Origin: Paramecium tetraurelia
Lineage: Eukaryota > Ciliophora > Oligohymenophorea > Peniculida > Parameciidae
Assembly: GCF_000165425.1 (NCBI RefSeq)
Contig: NW_001799388.1
Span: forward strand, 62,001 to 126,000
DNA length: 64,000 bases
Direction: 5' to 3'
Of the stretch, positions 62,349 through 64,000 are shown piece by piece. The position numbers were made by a program, and so were the translations under genes. The notes beneath the pieces are model-generated. The model did no database searches. It was not told where the DNA came from and was given only the letters and a program-made list of their open reading frames with translations. The first letter of the stretch is position 1, and each line of letters starts with the position of its first letter.

Positions 62349-64000
62349 ATGAATTTACAGCAAGAATAAGAAGATGAAAAGAAAAGATAAGCATTTGAAC
62401 AGTTAGGAGATAATCCTACTGAAGTTGATATTAAATATGTTAGCTATTTATTGAAAATTCCATTGCTTACAATAAGATAGTGGCTAGATGAAAAAACAGG
62501 AGTTGATGTTCAAATTGAAATCCAACCTGAAGAAGAAAAGGATGTGTAGATAATTGGGATAGCATAAAAAAAAAAAATACAATTACAAAGTTTAAAAAAT
62601 CTCTAAATAAAAGAAGAGGAGCCTTCAGTATAATAGATAACTGAATTTCAGAAAAAAAAAACTAAAATTCCAGAACCAAAAGAAAAGTAAAGATAACGTC
62701 GAAGAAAAGTGGCAAATAAGTCATCCACAGCAAGCAAAAAGCTCCAAAAATTTAATTCCAAAAATTAAAATATATTAAATAATCAAACATCACTATAAGA
62801 TAGTAATAGTAAGAGTTAAAATCAGAAATAATAATCCAATAATAACTAATTAAAATAATTAGATTAGATTTAATAAAATTTGGCTGAAATTGTATAGAAT
62901 GACATTTAGTAAAATTAATCTTAAAATGATAAACAATAAAATCAAAATATTGCGAAAGATTAATAATAAATTATAAATCAAAATGCTGAAAAGCTACAGT
63001 AAAATAAATAACCAGAGTAAGTATCAAAGCCACTCAGAATTTGCATTTAGAATTAGGATCAACTATAAAAATAATCTTAATAAAATAATAATTAAAATCT
63101 ATAAGCATAATAATTATAAAATTAATTGAATACATCTACTTAAATTGATGTGAATTCAAATGCACAACCTATAAATATGTAGTAATAATAATAATAATAA
63201 TAAATTAAAAAATAATTTATATCATAGAATAATTAAAAAACTAATACAATATAATAAGCAAATAACTAATCGAAATAACCTCAGAATCAGCTTCAAAATA
63301 GCGAAAAATTAAAGCAAATTATTATATTAGATGATGATAATAATATAAGCTAAATCATTAAAAATAAAATTAAACAGGTACAATAACCAAAGTAACAATA
63401 ACCAAAAGATTAAAATCAGTAAAAGTTGCCTTAAAATGGTAATCCCAATTAAAAATTAAATAATACTGATTCTAATAATTTAAATAAAAAAAATCAGATT
63501 TCACAACCAAATTAATAAAATGTTGCATAAACATCAAATGAATAACGCATTATCAATAGTTCTTCTGAAAATTTCATTTAATAATAAAACAAATCACTTG
63601 ATGTTTAAATGGCAATTCCTTAAAAAGAGTAAAATGTTTAAAATAAACAAAATTTGATTTAAAAAGACGTAGGCAGTAATTCTAATTATTCTTAATAATA
63701 ATAAGAATTATTAAAATAACATACAGTTTTTGAATCTAATAGTTTTACTAATTAATAATAAGTATAACATTATTTATAATAAATTCCTCATTAATAGGGT
63801 GTATAATAACATCTTAGTGATTTTTAGCATAGTTAAAATAGTTAATAAATTTTTGAGTAAAAATAATCAAACTTTAGGTAATAACAAAGCCTAAATTATA
63901 ATTAAAATGATAATTCTGAAGCACAACGATTTGCAGGTATACCACCATAAGTTCAACCGAATTAATAAACCTCAAACAATCAAAACCTACTCATACAATA
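62349..64000 (+). CDS. Gln/Asn-rich, prion-like protein (runs off the window)
   Basis: A frame open for 1652 bases without TGA begins MNLQQEQEDEKKRQAFEQLG and has a short helical domain, VDIKYVSYLLKIPLLTIRQW, that could be a helix-turn-helix. A Lys/Arg-rich linker (PEPKEKQRQRRRKV) is followed by hundreds of residues dominated by Gln and Asn, mostly TAA and AAT codons, including eight Gln at 63180-63203. Such regions are disordered and often drive condensates; the basic linker suggests a nuclear or RNA-binding protein. The 3' end is not in the window. Confidence 0.8.

Overview
The window is ciliate macronuclear DNA, very probably from Paramecium. In essentially every gene TAA and TAG are read through as glutamine and only TGA ends the frame. 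Genes are interrupted by tiny GT-AG introns, most of them 20-30 bases with 25 the commonest size. Two genes encode trichocyst matrix proteins, the cargo of Paramecium's defensive secretory granules. The DNA is AT-rich and gene-dense: about 45 genes on both strands, with intergenic gaps often under 100 bases. One assembly gap (12030-12602) cuts through a kinase gene. A standard-code ORF search shows almost none of this; gene models here were built by reading TGA as the only stop and splicing short introns by eye. For most models the spliced length is an exact multiple of three.

Layout. 1-9.7 kb: end of an unknown gene, a calcium-dependent protein kinase, a TypA/BipA GTPase with a mitochondrial-type leader, a second kinase, an unknown protein, a coiled-coil protein, a small membrane protein and an SDF2-like MIR protein. 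9.9-19 kb: a WD-repeat protein, a gap-split kinase, a poorly sequenced gene, a cyclin, an unknown protein and a RINGv-FHA protein. 19-26 kb: cytoskeletal/coiled-coil genes including an SF-assemblin (striated rootlet) gene. 26-31.5 kb: an amino-acid permease, a zinc-finger protein, an RRM protein and a membrane protein. 31.8-38 kb: a MYND zinc finger fused to a protein kinase, EMC4, unknown proteins, and a laforin-like gene whose phosphatase active site is degenerate. 38.6-46.6 kb: two tandem trichocyst matrix protein genes, a coiled-coil protein, a cyclic-nucleotide-binding protein, an unknown protein and an unidentified aromatic-rich protein. 46.7-56.5 kb: an unknown large protein, a RAD51/XRCC3-like recombinase, proteasome alpha-6, a CDKL-type kinase, a tiny CAAX protein, PPP2R3C and CEP20 (FOR20). 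56.5-64 kb: an ankyrin protein and two Gln/Asn-rich proteins, the last running off the window.

The genes do not form one pathway. Several fit cilia, basal bodies and cell cortex (SF-assemblin, CEP20, PPP2R3C, CDKL kinase, coiled coils), and there are five or six protein kinases. No CRISPR, transposon, virus relic, rRNA or tRNA was recognised. At least eight otherwise clean genes need one extra or one fewer base at or next to an A/T run to stay in frame. This points to sequencing error at homopolymers rather than widespread pseudogenes.
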